From Woeseia sp. (lineage in GTDB: Bacteria; Pseudomonadota; Gammaproteobacteria; Steroidobacterales; Woeseiaceae): 64,000 bases of DNA. The DNA is taken from assembly GCA_021773015.1 (NCBI GenBank), contig JAJFKW010000006.1, positions 310,001 to 374,000 on the forward strand. The letters run 5' to 3'. The position numbers and the translations under genes were made by a program. Under the pieces are notes generated by a model, which worked only from the letters and a program-made list of their open reading frames with translations, ran no database searches and was not told where the DNA came from. Below are positions 10,143-18,241 of the stretch, one piece after another (position 1 is the first letter of the stretch; the number at the start of each line of letters is the position of its first letter).

Positions 10143-10174
10143 GTATTGACAATCATTCGCATTTGCGTTTAACT
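10143..10174 (+). promoter_or_regulatory. Fur box overlapping the bfd promoter
   Basis: GTATTGACAATCATTCGCA (10143-10161) resembles the Fur consensus of alternating GATAAT/ATCATT units. It overlaps a perfect -35 TTGACA (10146-10151); 17 bp later lies a weak -10 TTAACT (10169-10174). Binding of Fur-Fe would block the promoter, so bfd should be expressed when iron is scarce, as known in other bacteria. The assignment rests on pattern matching only. Confidence 0.65.
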
Positions 10175-10207
10175 TCACCCAACACAAGTCAGGTAGTGAG
10201 CGCCAGA

Positions 10208-10414
10208 ATGTACGTTTGTATTTGCAAAGCCATAACTGATAAGGAAATCCGCCGGGCGGCTGCGCGCGGCGCGAATAGTCTTTATGAGGTTAGACAGGCT
10301 CTGGGCGTGGCCTCGGGCTGCGGCAGTTGTGCCGATATGGCCGAGCAAATCATCTCAGAAGTCAACTCCTCCAAGCGGTCGGGACCGTCGTTGTACGTAC
10401 CAAGTGCCGCTTAA
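10208..10414 (+). CDS. bfd: Bacterioferritin-associated ferredoxin
   Basis: Small [2Fe-2S] protein of 68 residues that reduces the haem of bacterioferritin so that stored iron is released to the cytoplasm. The four cluster cysteines are Cys4, Cys6, Cys38 and Cys41 in the family pattern CxC then CxxC (MYVCICKAIT and SGCGSC). ATG at 10208 is chosen because conservation begins there; an in-frame ATG at 10163 lies inside the putative promoter. A Fur box sits over the -35 element. A strong terminator follows at 10467. The bacterioferritin gene lies on the same strand 1.26 kb downstream, separated by a PEP-CTERM gene on the other strand. Confidence 0.93.
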   Translation: MYVCICKAITDKEIRRAAARGANSLYEVRQALGVASGCGSCADMAEQIISEVNSSKRSGPSLYVPSAA

Positions 10415-10466
10415 CTGGCTGGATTAAGCGCAATTTTGCTCCGCTAGTCACCACTGCACTCAGTCC

Positions 10467-10497
10467 AAAAAAAAGCCCCGATTTACGGGGCTTTTTT
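10467..10497. terminator. Bidirectional rho-independent terminator
   Basis: A GCCCCG/CGGGGC stem with an ATTTA loop is preceded by a run of A and followed by a run of T. It can end the bfd transcript on the plus strand and the PEP-CTERM transcript on the minus strand, since both genes converge on it. Confidence 0.9.
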
Positions 10498-10522
10498 ATG
10501 TCTTGCTAAAATGTAATTCTGA

Positions 10523-11221
10523 TCAAACTTTCTTGCGGCGGCTCATGCCTATACCCAGTAAACCCAGTCCCATCAATAACAGAGTTCCTGGCTCCGGCAC
10601 GGTGTTTACCTTGAAGAGCCAATCTGACGCGTACAAATGATTGTCGCAATCGCCACCGGGTGTAGAAACGTAACCATCGTCCGTTTCTGTTCCTGGAACT
10701 GACGGGCAATGATTCAACCAGCCCCAGCCACTAACACCAACATTACCCCGATGGTTGTAATCTAGTCTAAATGCGTAGTCGTGACTGCCTGTGTAAGCGA
10801 CAAGATCGAAGCTACCTTGACTCGACGAAATGGTGCCCTCTCCCACCTGCCAACAAAGCCCTGTCGAACCACAACTTGTCTGGCCGGCATTCGAATACGT
10901 AAATTCTATCGTCCACACCACTGCATTACTGTAGCTGTCGCCGACATCACGGCCACCGTAGGCGGTGCCGTAGATACGCAATCCATCGTCCGTCCACACC
11001 ATGTGCATTTCGGCGCCTTCGCCATCAAAATCGAACGTATAAATATGACCGCTGTTGCCGGTCAATAGTCCGTCAAGACGCAGACCGTAAAACGGCTCGG
11101 CGGCACCACCATCATCGTGGCTGCTCAGATCGTATTCAACATCCATTTCGATTGGATCAGCATTTGCGGTCATTGCGAATAATGCAGCAACAGCCGCCAA
11201 CATAATCTTTTGAATTTTCAT
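10523..11221 (-). CDS. PEP-CTERM sorting domain protein
   Basis: This exported protein of 232 residues would be processed by an exosortase. It has an N-terminal Sec signal (MKIQKIMLAAVAALFAMTANA, positions 1-21). It ends with VPEPGT, a hydrophobic helix and the basic tail SRRKKV, the classic PEP-CTERM tripartite signal. The middle is rich in Gly, Asp, Ser and aromatic residues with Cys pairs (SCGSTGLC), and resembles a beta-rich matrix protein without a named domain. ATG at 11221 has AGGGA upstream. A -24/-12 promoter lies at 11271-11285 (minus strand), predicting a transcript start about 38 bases ahead of the ATG and control by PrsR. Confidence 0.9.
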   Translation of the reverse strand: MKIQKIMLAAVAALFAMTANADPIEMDVEYDLSSHDDGGAAEPFYGLRLDGLLTGNSGHIYTFDFDGEGAEMHMVWTDDGLRIYGTAYGGRDVGDSYSNAVVWTIEFTYSNAGQTSCGSTGLCWQVGEGTISSSQGSFDLVAYTGSHDYAFRLDYNHRGNVGVSGWGWLNHCPSVPGTETDDGYVSTPGGDCDNHLYASDWLFKVNTVPEPGTLLLMGLGLLGIGMSRRKKV

Positions 11222-11270
11222 ACCATGTCCCTGTTAGGTAATACTTTTTGTGTTCTTGCCCAGATATAAA

Positions 11271-11285
11271 GCAAATATCGGGCCA
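11271..11285 (-). promoter_or_regulatory. Sigma54 (-24/-12) promoter of the PEP-CTERM gene at 10523-11221
   Basis: Reading the minus strand, TGGCCCGATATTTGC has the invariant GG and GC separated by exactly 10 bases, and TTGC matches the -12 consensus. It points towards the PEP-CTERM gene 50 bp away. PrsR encoded at 8568-9962 is the obvious candidate activator (inference). Confidence 0.75.
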
Positions 11286-11438
11286 ATATGTAACTGCTTG
11301 TTTTTCAAGATTTTTAATTTCTACAATTGAAAAACTGTATAGATTTTCGACAGTTCCGCGCGCCTCTTCATGACGAATCAAGGGTCGAGCGATATTCCAC
11401 GAGCAACGATCGTTTGCACGCAAATACTGGGCTGTCGC

Positions 11439-11454
11439 CACATTGTCCAATGTG
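11439..11454. repeat. Inverted repeat in the PEP-CTERM/bfr spacer
   Basis: CACATTG-TC-CAATGTG is a perfect 7-bp inverted repeat about 155 bp upstream of the -24 element of the PEP-CTERM promoter and 220 bp upstream of bfr. It could be an activator or repressor site; no regulator is identified. Apart from this and the -24/-12 element, the 452-bp spacer 11222-11673 shows nothing clear. Confidence 0.35.
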
Positions 11455-11673
11455 CATAGGGAAACCGAACACACCGGAAATTACTGTTTCTCGTTTTGAC
11501 CCAATGAATGCAGGTACGCTGCGCTTAGCGCAAAAACATTGCATCATCGTCGCTCAACTTCGAGAAGCATTCGTATTCTTACTTGTATTTACACTACCTC
11601 AACACTCGCTTCGCGTTAGTGAAATTGTGATTAAATACATCTACACAAAATCAACAGAGTTCGGAGATATATC

Positions 11674-12138
11674 ATGCAAGGCGATTCAACTGTTATCGAA
11701 CACTTAAATCGAGTATTGAAAAACGAACTCACGGCGATTAACCAGTATTTTTTGCACTCGCGCATGTACAAAGACTGGGGTCTCGAAAAGCTCGGTCAAC
11801 ACGAGCACGATGAGTCAATCGACGAAATGAAACATGCTGACCAGGTGATCGAACGCGTACTCTTCCTCGAAGGGCTGCCCAATCTTCAAGATCTTGGAAA
11901 ATTGAGAATTGGTGAGAACACTGCGGAAATGTTGCAATGTGACCTAGACCTTGAATTAGATGCGCTGCCCGACCTCAAGTCCGCAATTGTCTATTGTGAG
12001 TCCCAAAAGGATTTCGTAAGTCGAGACTTGTTTGACTCGATTTTGCGGTCGGAAGAGGATCACGTCGACTGGTTGGAGACTCAACTTGGTTTGATCGCAA
12101 AAATGGGGCTTGAAAATTACTTACAAAGTCAATCCTGA
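11674..12138 (+). CDS. bfr: Bacterioferritin
   Basis: Haem-containing iron-storage protein that forms a 24-subunit shell and oxidises Fe(II) at a di-iron centre. The length of 154 residues is typical. Ferroxidase ligands Glu18, Glu51 and His54 are in place, with EEDH near the end supplying the second-site Glu and His. Met52 in DEMKH is the axial haem ligand. ATG at 11674 has GGAG nine bases upstream. It partners functionally with bfd, which is nearby but separated by a PEP-CTERM gene. Nothing like a strong terminator is visible before the convergent SGNH gene. Confidence 0.95.
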   Translation: MQGDSTVIEHLNRVLKNELTAINQYFLHSRMYKDWGLEKLGQHEHDESIDEMKHADQVIERVLFLEGLPNLQDLGKLRIGENTAEMLQCDLDLELDALPDLKSAIVYCESQKDFVSRDLFDSILRSEEDHVDWLETQLGLIAKMGLENYLQSQS

Positions 12139-12240
12139 CGTTGAGAAAATGGGTATTCTGAGCCAAATGATTATGGTCGCTGCCTAGCGCAACGAAAGCT
12201 AGTGCAAGTACGTGGAGCTAAAACAACGCTCGATTTACAC

Positions 12241-13623
12241 CTATTTTAGATTTTGCATATGCGCTTCGATTTGCGGCAATAGCCAATTCGCAACCGCATC
12301 CTGCCCCTTCTTGTTCCAATGCGTACCAATCCAATAGGTGTCGAATTCGTCAGTGTAGGCCCCGCGAGATTCAAGATAGGGCACCTTTTGGTTGTGAAAA
12401 ATCTGTTTAAAGCGCGTTTCTGAACTTCGCTGAGAATCGGCCATAAAGGCGATCAATCGTGCACCGTCATTTTGTACGATACTTTTCAAATCGCGAATTA
12501 ATAGTTCCGTTGTGTGCCACGCTTCCTCCATGTCGGCTTCCTGTGTCACGGCGCGCTCTATATCTAGTCGCCGCAATACTGTCTCGACAGCCAATAGAAG
12601 GCTTGATTTGGTCAGTAAATCGTTGGTAAACAACCCCGTATTTCTAAAATTGGGTGTTGGCACTCCGCGTAACATCAAGACTTCACCATGCCTTTCAAAC
12701 CACGGTTTGCGCCCCCTCCAATAAGCATCCAGGGTGTTAAACGCGACATCATTGTGTGTCACCTGCAAAACGACAATATCGGGAGAGAACTGCCGAGCGT
12801 AATAGAGATAAGCTAACAATTGTTGGTCCGTCGACCAACCGCCCACACCGAACGGTATTACCTCAATCGAATAATTCTCGCCAAGCCGATTTTCCAGCAA
12901 CTCAAACCAGGTCTCTCTGTCATTGACCTCATAAGCCTCTGTATGTGAGTCACCTAGCACCACAATTCGAGTAACGCCTGCGGGCTTTTCAATCGAGAAT
13001 TCCTTTGAGCGAAATCCTAGACTATTGGTAGATTCGACTGCCGATAGACTTCCATCGATTCTGCGTTCAATCGTCGCGTTCGGGCGCAGTTTCCAGCCGA
13101 GATTCGGCTCATGAATTACCGAAACGCTATCGTGCGATCCCTGCGGCAGCACAAAAACTCCAACGAGGACGTCAAGGATAATTAGAAATACAACGTTAAT
13201 TCCGACGACGACACCGCGAAAGACCGCTTGACGTGCGTCGATTCGGCGAGCCTTTGAGACCGCAGCAATCGCAAGCAACAAGGACCAGAGGGAAACAACT
13301 AGTGCAAGTTCGCCGCCGTTCGCCGCTCGTGTGAAAAGTCCACAAACTGCAGCAATGACGAGGAAAATTGGAAACGACAGTCTTGACAACAAGGCGACGC
13401 CGACGGCGATCAGCGTTGGCCTCAACGGGCTTAAACATGCTGCAAATACGAACATACACCCCGCCACCGCGCCGAGGATAGTCGTGGGAGGCGCACCGAC
13501 CTCGCTATCCACCGCAATTAATCGATTAATCACGAAAATCGCGACTGGTACAACGAAGGCCGCAAGCAAGACCCTGCGTTCGAACGTCGTTGGCTTATAG
13601 GTCTCGCTGTTGTTGTCGCTCAT
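12241..13623 (-). CDS. Membrane-anchored SGNH/GDSL hydrolase
   Basis: A 460-residue protein with about five transmembrane helices in the first 155 residues, followed by a large domain facing the periplasm. That domain has the SGNH blocks: catalytic serine in VVLGDSHTEA, a glycine in FGVGGWS, asparagine in VTHNDVAF, and the late histidine in YWIGTHWNKKG. Such proteins usually esterify or de-esterify glycans; a role in modifying exported polysaccharide fits the neighbourhood. ATG at 13623 has AGGA seven bases upstream. A possible -24/-12 element lies directly upstream at 13650-13664. It converges on bfr. Confidence 0.8.
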   Translation of the reverse strand: MSDNNSETYKPTTFERRVLLAAFVVPVAIFVINRLIAVDSEVGAPPTTILGAVAGCMFVFAACLSPLRPTLIAVGVALLSRLSFPIFLVIAAVCGLFTRAANGGELALVVSLWSLLLAIAAVSKARRIDARQAVFRGVVVGINVVFLIILDVLVGVFVLPQGSHDSVSVIHEPNLGWKLRPNATIERRIDGSLSAVESTNSLGFRSKEFSIEKPAGVTRIVVLGDSHTEAYEVNDRETWFELLENRLGENYSIEVIPFGVGGWSTDQQLLAYLYYARQFSPDIVVLQVTHNDVAFNTLDAYWRGRKPWFERHGEVLMLRGVPTPNFRNTGLFTNDLLTKSSLLLAVETVLRRLDIERAVTQEADMEEAWHTTELLIRDLKSIVQNDGARLIAFMADSQRSSETRFKQIFHNQKVPYLESRGAYTDEFDTYWIGTHWNKKGQDAVANWLLPQIEAHMQNLK

Positions 13624-13864
13624 GTAGAAATCCTATTTCGGGTTTCTTTGCAGCAATTATTCCACTGAGAACAACTTAAAAGATACTATTATTCACAATC
13701 TCATTGTGACAGGTCAGTCGGAAAACTCGCTCCGCTACGGCGCGTTCCGCTTGAAAAGCAGCGCAAAACACGCACTGCATCCGCGCTTGATTACCGCATG
13801 AATTTTCCGCTCTTTAGTTTTGCAACTTCAGAGTGAACATCAGCGATTAAATTGCGAAAACTGC

Positions 13865-14755
13865 TTATGATGCAGGCTGTTTCAACGGAAATTGCCGCTC
13901 CAGCCATGTGCTCGAATTGCTGATCGCCGCATCCTGCCAGGTTAGGCGGCTAAATGTATGATTTGCGTTTTCAATTATTTCCACGCTGCAGCCGTCTGCC
14001 TCGTACGGGAGTCGCGGTTTGACCAATGCAAATTGGTCGCGAAAATCCGGCAGAAAAACGTCATTCGATCCAAACGAGAATAGGATTTCGCCATTACGGC
14101 CGAGAAGCGTTTCCATCGATCGAAAAACGGGTTCCTTGAATATTCGGTTGCGACCGATTCCAGCGGCGGCGGGCAACACTCGCTTGATCACCCCGTAGTC
14201 GCTCTTTCCCGTTAGAAATCGCGACCAAGACCGCATGTTAGACAGGCGTGCGATATAGCCAGATAAAACACTTCTTGCAACCGCTTTACCTACTGTCCCA
14301 GTTTCGGTTTCGTCGCCTCTTCCAATATCGGGAGTTGCATCGCTAAATGGCATCGCAAATGCCAATAAATGGCGTACACTTTGCGACGCGGCGGCAACGT
14401 AGAGGGCGTTTCGCGCACCCATACACAAACCCGCGATTACCATGTCAAGTCCACCAGATCGTTCCTGGAGAAAACTGACGGCAGCAAGCGCCGGTTTGAT
14501 TGGGAAAGAATCCATGTGCGAGTACAACGCGTCTCCGTCGCTATCCCCATTTCCGGGATAGTCTAGGCGCAACACTAGAAAGCCCTGCTTGGCCCAATGT
14601 CTCGCCGCGTGAACGTAAAACCGGTGAGGCCCAACACGGTATTCAACGCGGCTGTTGACTATGAGAATAGCAGCCCTGGGCATGACGGTGTTCGGGTTGT
14701 GCAACATGCCGAACAGCTCGCCCTTTCCAAAGTTAATTCTGACTGGTTCCTCCAT
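13865..14755 (-). CDS. Alpha/beta hydrolase, exosortase-A-system hydrolase 1 type
   Basis: A 296-residue protein of the alpha/beta-hydrolase fold. The segment YRVGPHRFYVHAARHW and the following LRLDYPGNGDSDGD match the family annotated as exosortase A system-associated hydrolase 1, as I recall it. The nucleophile elbow reads GLCMGA, so cysteine replaces the usual serine; the candidate acid lies in SNDVFLPDF and the histidine in NANHTFSR. Members occur in exosortase glycan loci with no proven reaction. It is the last gene of a tight minus-strand operon (lyase, ACP, ligase, hydrolase 2, hydrolase 1), 6 bp after hydrolase 2. A role in releasing or transferring an acyl or aryl group from the ACP is only a guess. 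Confidence 0.8.
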   Translation of the reverse strand: MEEPVRINFGKGELFGMLHNPNTVMPRAAILIVNSRVEYRVGPHRFYVHAARHWAKQGFLVLRLDYPGNGDSDGDALYSHMDSFPIKPALAAVSFLQERSGGLDMVIAGLCMGARNALYVAAASQSVRHLLAFAMPFSDATPDIGRGDETETGTVGKAVARSVLSGYIARLSNMRSWSRFLTGKSDYGVIKRVLPAAAGIGRNRIFKEPVFRSMETLLGRNGEILFSFGSNDVFLPDFRDQFALVKPRLPYEADGCSVEIIENANHTFSRLTWQDAAISNSSTWLERQFPLKQPAS

Positions 14756-14761
14756 ATCAAA

Positions 14762-15613
14762 TCAGTATTCGTTAGCGAATTCTGAACGCTTAAGAAGCCA
14801 CGTCCGTGTGAGATCCATCCATCTGCTTGGCGCTGCAGGCACACTACCTTCACGCGGAAACTGCCAAAATACCTGTACATTTGGCTCATGGTACCAAGCA
14901 CCTACTTTGGTTGCAGACTGCTCTGCAGCTGACAACTTCTCATCGTGTATCACCAGTCCTGGAACGTGTGCGTTAGAAAGTCGGTCTAAAACGTCAAATT
15001 CAAGATACGCCTTATAGAACGACCCGGTTAGCGAATATCCGCCGATGTCGAACTCCGCGTCCGCCACAGCAGATGAATTCTGCAGTTCGTCAAGCATCGC
15101 CTTAGTTGATCGCCGCTCCTCACCGTACATAACATCCGACAATATCTGACGGCGCAATAGGTCGCGATAATAACGATCAGGGGAAAGAACAGGTGACCAA
15201 GCGACACAAAAACTGTCCGGCGAGCTCTCTGCCGCGGCAATCGCAGCGGCGCAACCCAAACGAATGCCCATAAAGCCAACGCGATTTGCACCAACTTGCT
15301 TACGTAGCACATCCGCGCCACTTTTTGCGATCACCGCCATTTGTCCGGGCGTAGAATTTGCCATCTCACCTTCACTATCGCCCTGACCCGGAGGATCGAA
15401 ACGCAGCACCGCGATTCCGGCAGCAGCAAGGTCCACTGCAAACCGGTATACGATGCGATAGCTAGCGATATGCTCGTCAGCGAGCGCAGTACAAATCACC
15501 ACACCGACCTTAGGTAACACTTCGCTATTCGGTCTATGTAGCATCGCAAAAAGCCGTTGATCATCGTGGTTGAGAAAAAACGGTTCCGCAGCTGCGCTTG
15601 GTAATTCGTTCAT
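14762..15613 (-). CDS. Alpha/beta hydrolase, exosortase-A-system hydrolase 2 type
   Basis: A 283-residue protein of alpha/beta-hydrolase fold. It has LRFDPPGQGDSEGE after the third strand and GIRLGCA at the nucleophile elbow, so arginine stands where the nucleophile should be. That resembles the family annotated as exosortase A system-associated hydrolase 2, in which GLRLGA is usual as I recall. It may be non-hydrolytic or a binding partner of the adjacent Cys-type hydrolase. ATG at 15613 starts one base after the ligase stop, which fixes the start better than an upstream in-frame ATG inside the ligase gene. Confidence 0.78.
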   Translation of the reverse strand: MNELPSAAAEPFFLNHDDQRLFAMLHRPNSEVLPKVGVVICTALADEHIASYRIVYRFAVDLAAAGIAVLRFDPPGQGDSEGEMANSTPGQMAVIAKSGADVLRKQVGANRVGFMGIRLGCAAAIAAAESSPDSFCVAWSPVLSPDRYYRDLLRRQILSDVMYGEERRSTKAMLDELQNSSAVADAEFDIGGYSLTGSFYKAYLEFDVLDRLSNAHVPGLVIHDEKLSAAEQSATKVGAWYHEPNVQVFWQFPREGSVPAAPSRWMDLTRTWLLKRSEFANEY

Positions 15614-15614
15614 C

Positions 15615-17135
15615 TCATTGCAGGTACTTTCGCAATACTTTACCAAGTGGATTCCTTGGAATTTCGTCTCTAAATTCAATTATTCGCGGCAATTTGTAAT
15701 CCGCAATCTTTCCGCGACAAAATTCTACGATTTCTGACGGTTCGCAGGCTTCTTTGGCTACCACTACCGCTTTCACTATTTCCTCCGTACCGCGCTGTGT
15801 AATACCCAGCACAACGCATTCGGTTACCTTTGGATGCGCCCCAATCAGTAATTCCAACTCTGCCGGGTCAACCTTATTTCCCGCAATATTGATAAATAGA
15901 GTATCGCGACCAGTAATGTACACTCGGCCCTCGGCATCCACTTTGCCGCGGTCCCCCGGAAAAAAACGCCCACCCTTGATAGCAGTTTGATTTAATTCCT
16001 CGTTGTCGTAGCCATCGAACATCGACGGACTCTTAATGCCAATTGCCCCCTCACGGCCAGGTGGCTGTAACCGCCCCTCCGCGTCAAACGCAGCTACATC
16101 ATAGCCTTGCAAAGGAGCCCCAACAGAGCTCCAAGTTGCGTCGGTATCTTTTGCAAGGTTGATTGTCACTAGGCCGGTTTCAGTCGAACCGAATGCCTGG
16201 CGAATCGAAAGTTGATAGCGATCTTGGAACGCATCAAATGTTTGACGGGCAAGGGGTGCTCCACCCGTTAAGCACAATCGGATGGAACTCAAGTCTGGTT
16301 CATGCGCCATTTTGGTTTCCGCCAAAATCTGCATCATGAACGGACTCGCGGGAACAATCGTCACGCGCTCAGTTTCAACGGTTGCAAGGAACTGCCGTCG
16401 ATCAAATTGTTTGTGCAAAACCAAGGTTGCACCAGCATACATCGCTGCAAACAATCCAACGCACATTCCGTAGGCATGAGAAAGTGGCACTGAGCACAGA
16501 AATATGTCATCAGCGCGCGTGGCAACCGTTGCATTGAACGCAACTGATTCAGCAAATAGCTGCCGCCGGGAGCGAGAAATTTTCTTGGCACCACCGGTTG
16601 AGCCAGATGAATACAGCCAGAGGATTGGTACTGATCCATCAGTATCCTGCAATGGTCTAATTTGCTCTGGTTCTCGAAGGTAGTCATCGAAAGACAACCA
16701 AGGTGCATCAGCCTTAGGCACGCCTACACGGACAAGATTATCGCCACCAACATTGCCGACTATTTTTTCAACAATGGGGATGTGAGTTACCGAGGCAAAC
16801 AACGCTTTAGGGCGAGAGCTTCGAATTATGTGTTCGATCTCGCTCTCTCGGTAATGTGAGTTCATTGGAAGCGCGACGGCACCACATCTGAATGTCGCAA
16901 GCAGAACGGCGACCATTTCCCAAGAATTTGGCAGTAGCGTCGCAACAGCGTCACCAACGTTCACATTAGCAACCTGCAAGTTGTTCGATATCTGCGTAAC
17001 GAATTTGTCTAGCTCGGCATAAGAAATTCGTGATTCGCCGTCGACAATCGCAACCTGATCCGGAGTGCTTCTAGCGTGTATCGCGACCCAATCTGCCGGC
17101 GTTTCCACAATCATCGTTTTCTTGTCGGTAATCAA
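15615..17135 (-). CDS. AMP-dependent acyl/aryl synthetase (ligase)
   Basis: Adenylate-forming enzyme of about 506 residues that would activate a carboxylic acid with ATP and load it on CoA or on the neighbouring ACP. Motifs are the phosphate loop YSSGSTGGAKK, the A5 motif GSTETG, the hinge GDRGKVDAEGRVYITGRD, and the catalytic lysine in NPLGKVLRKY. The chorismate lyase two genes upstream makes 4-hydroxybenzoate a reasonable guess for the substrate (inference). The TTG at 17135 overlaps the ACP stop (TTGA), giving coupling; an ATG at 17114 is the alternative start. Exosortase loci often contain a related acyl-CoA ligase. Confidence 0.85.
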   Translation of the reverse strand: MITDKKTMIVETPADWVAIHARSTPDQVAIVDGESRISYAELDKFVTQISNNLQVANVNVGDAVATLLPNSWEMVAVLLATFRCGAVALPMNSHYRESEIEHIIRSSRPKALFASVTHIPIVEKIVGNVGGDNLVRVGVPKADAPWLSFDDYLREPEQIRPLQDTDGSVPILWLYSSGSTGGAKKISRSRRQLFAESVAFNATVATRADDIFLCSVPLSHAYGMCVGLFAAMYAGATLVLHKQFDRRQFLATVETERVTIVPASPFMMQILAETKMAHEPDLSSIRLCLTGGAPLARQTFDAFQDRYQLSIRQAFGSTETGLVTINLAKDTDATWSSVGAPLQGYDVAAFDAEGRLQPPGREGAIGIKSPSMFDGYDNEELNQTAIKGGRFFPGDRGKVDAEGRVYITGRDTLFINIAGNKVDPAELELLIGAHPKVTECVVLGITQRGTEEIVKAVVVAKEACEPSEIVEFCRGKIADYKLPRIIEFRDEIPRNPLGKVLRKYLQ

Positions 17136-17413
17136 TCTGCCGACTCGCCTAAAAAGTTCGCGAGACTCCCAATATCGTCAAATACCTCGCGCGTTAATTT
17201 TGATTCGTCAATCATAATGTCAAGTTCGTATTCAAGACCTGTTACAAGTTCGAGGACAGCAACAGAATCCAGCGCTAACCCCTCTCCGATAAGCTGAGTG
17301 GCAGACGAGAGGGTTGACGAATCGAGCGCCGGGTTAATCCGTTCGGTGACAACCTGAATGATCGCATCGACACGTTGTTGCTGGGCCGCGGCCTTTTCGG
17401 TTGAGGAATCCAT
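17132..17413 (-). CDS. Acyl carrier protein
   Basis: A 93-residue acidic protein with the 4'-phosphopantetheine attachment serine in GLALDSVAVLEL, preceded by a predicted helix and followed by FDDIGSLANFL, the usual third-helix region. The 15-residue Gln/Ala-rich N-terminus is longer than in fatty-acid ACP. It starts within the lyase stop (TAATG) and ends within the ligase start, so it is encoded as a dedicated carrier for this operon. No ketosynthase is present nearby. Confidence 0.85.
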   Translation of the reverse strand: MDSSTEKAAAQQQRVDAIIQVVTERINPALDSSTLSSATQLIGEGLALDSVAVLELVTGLEYELDIMIDESKLTREVFDDIGSLANFLGESAD

Positions 17414-17985
17414 TAGGTAATTTCTTTTTCAGGGAATTTTTCTGTAATAAGCATAATCGGCTTTTCATTCACCAGAATTCGATATCGACGTGATATCAAC
17501 TTCGCCGTGGGCCCAATCTGAAAGTAATGGGCGATATCGCCAGCGTCCTCGCGAACACATCCAAGAATCTCCCGGAAAGTCTCCAGGCGATTTTCCAGTA
17601 TCAAATGGCCAATTGGTTTTTTGCTATTTAGCAAACCATCGCGAATCTCATCCGGCAGTCTATCGCGAACAATAAACGATTCAGCATAAACTCTTGCCAG
17701 ATGACTTACGCGTCCGCGCAGCAATATTCTGCGATCAAGGACTGATTCGCCGGTTTCACAATCGAGATCATCAATGTCGTGCTCAAGCGGATAGTCTTCT
17801 TGGAACAACCGCTCAACAACCATTCGCTCCCAGTAATACGCCTCTAGAATTTCGGTTACCATTCCGTCTGTCGTCAATAGAATTCTCTGAAACGATGTCA
17901 ACTGACTGGGATCAATCGGCCCGCCCTGCAGGGAACGCTGCAGATCCGTGCGCATCAGTCTGGCTTGATTGGATTCACTGGACAA
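17413..17985 (-). CDS. Chorismate pyruvate-lyase family protein (Rv2949c-like)
   Basis: A 190-residue protein that aligns by eye with the chorismate lyase family of mycobacterial Rv2949c (DUF98) rather than with short UbiC. Matching blocks are LTSFQRILLTTDG, the RRILLRGR and AESFIVRDRLP stretch, PIGHLILENRLETFREIL, and the C-terminal SRRYRILVNEKPIMLITE. The reaction in this family is chorismate to 4-hydroxybenzoate plus pyruvate. In mycobacteria the product primes phenolic glycolipids through an AMP ligase; here the lyase is followed directly by an ACP and an AMP ligase, which repeats that logic. A TTG at 17985 or an ATG at 17955 could be the start. Confidence 0.82.
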   Translation of the reverse strand: MSSESNQARLMRTDLQRSLQGGPIDPSQLTSFQRILLTTDGMVTEILEAYYWERMVVERLFQEDYPLEHDIDDLDCETGESVLDRRILLRGRVSHLARVYAESFIVRDRLPDEIRDGLLNSKKPIGHLILENRLETFREILGCVREDAGDIAHYFQIGPTAKLISRRYRILVNEKPIMLITEKFPEKEIT

Positions 17986-18241
17986 CGGGATATCTCGACG
18001 CGACGATTTACTGTGGCTACGGTAGTGTATTAGAACAATGCTGGAACTATCGGAATTCTATAGAATTTTAGAACGATGTTCCACAATCGATTTAAGTTCC
18101 ACTAGTAACCATCGTATGCGTAGCAATTGAAACGGAAGCCAGATACAAAAGAACAAACGCACGGATTTCGCCTCGCTGATATCCGCGGCGACGCATAGCC
18201 AATACGCGCTGCTATTACCGCCGAAAACTCTGTCAACATGT

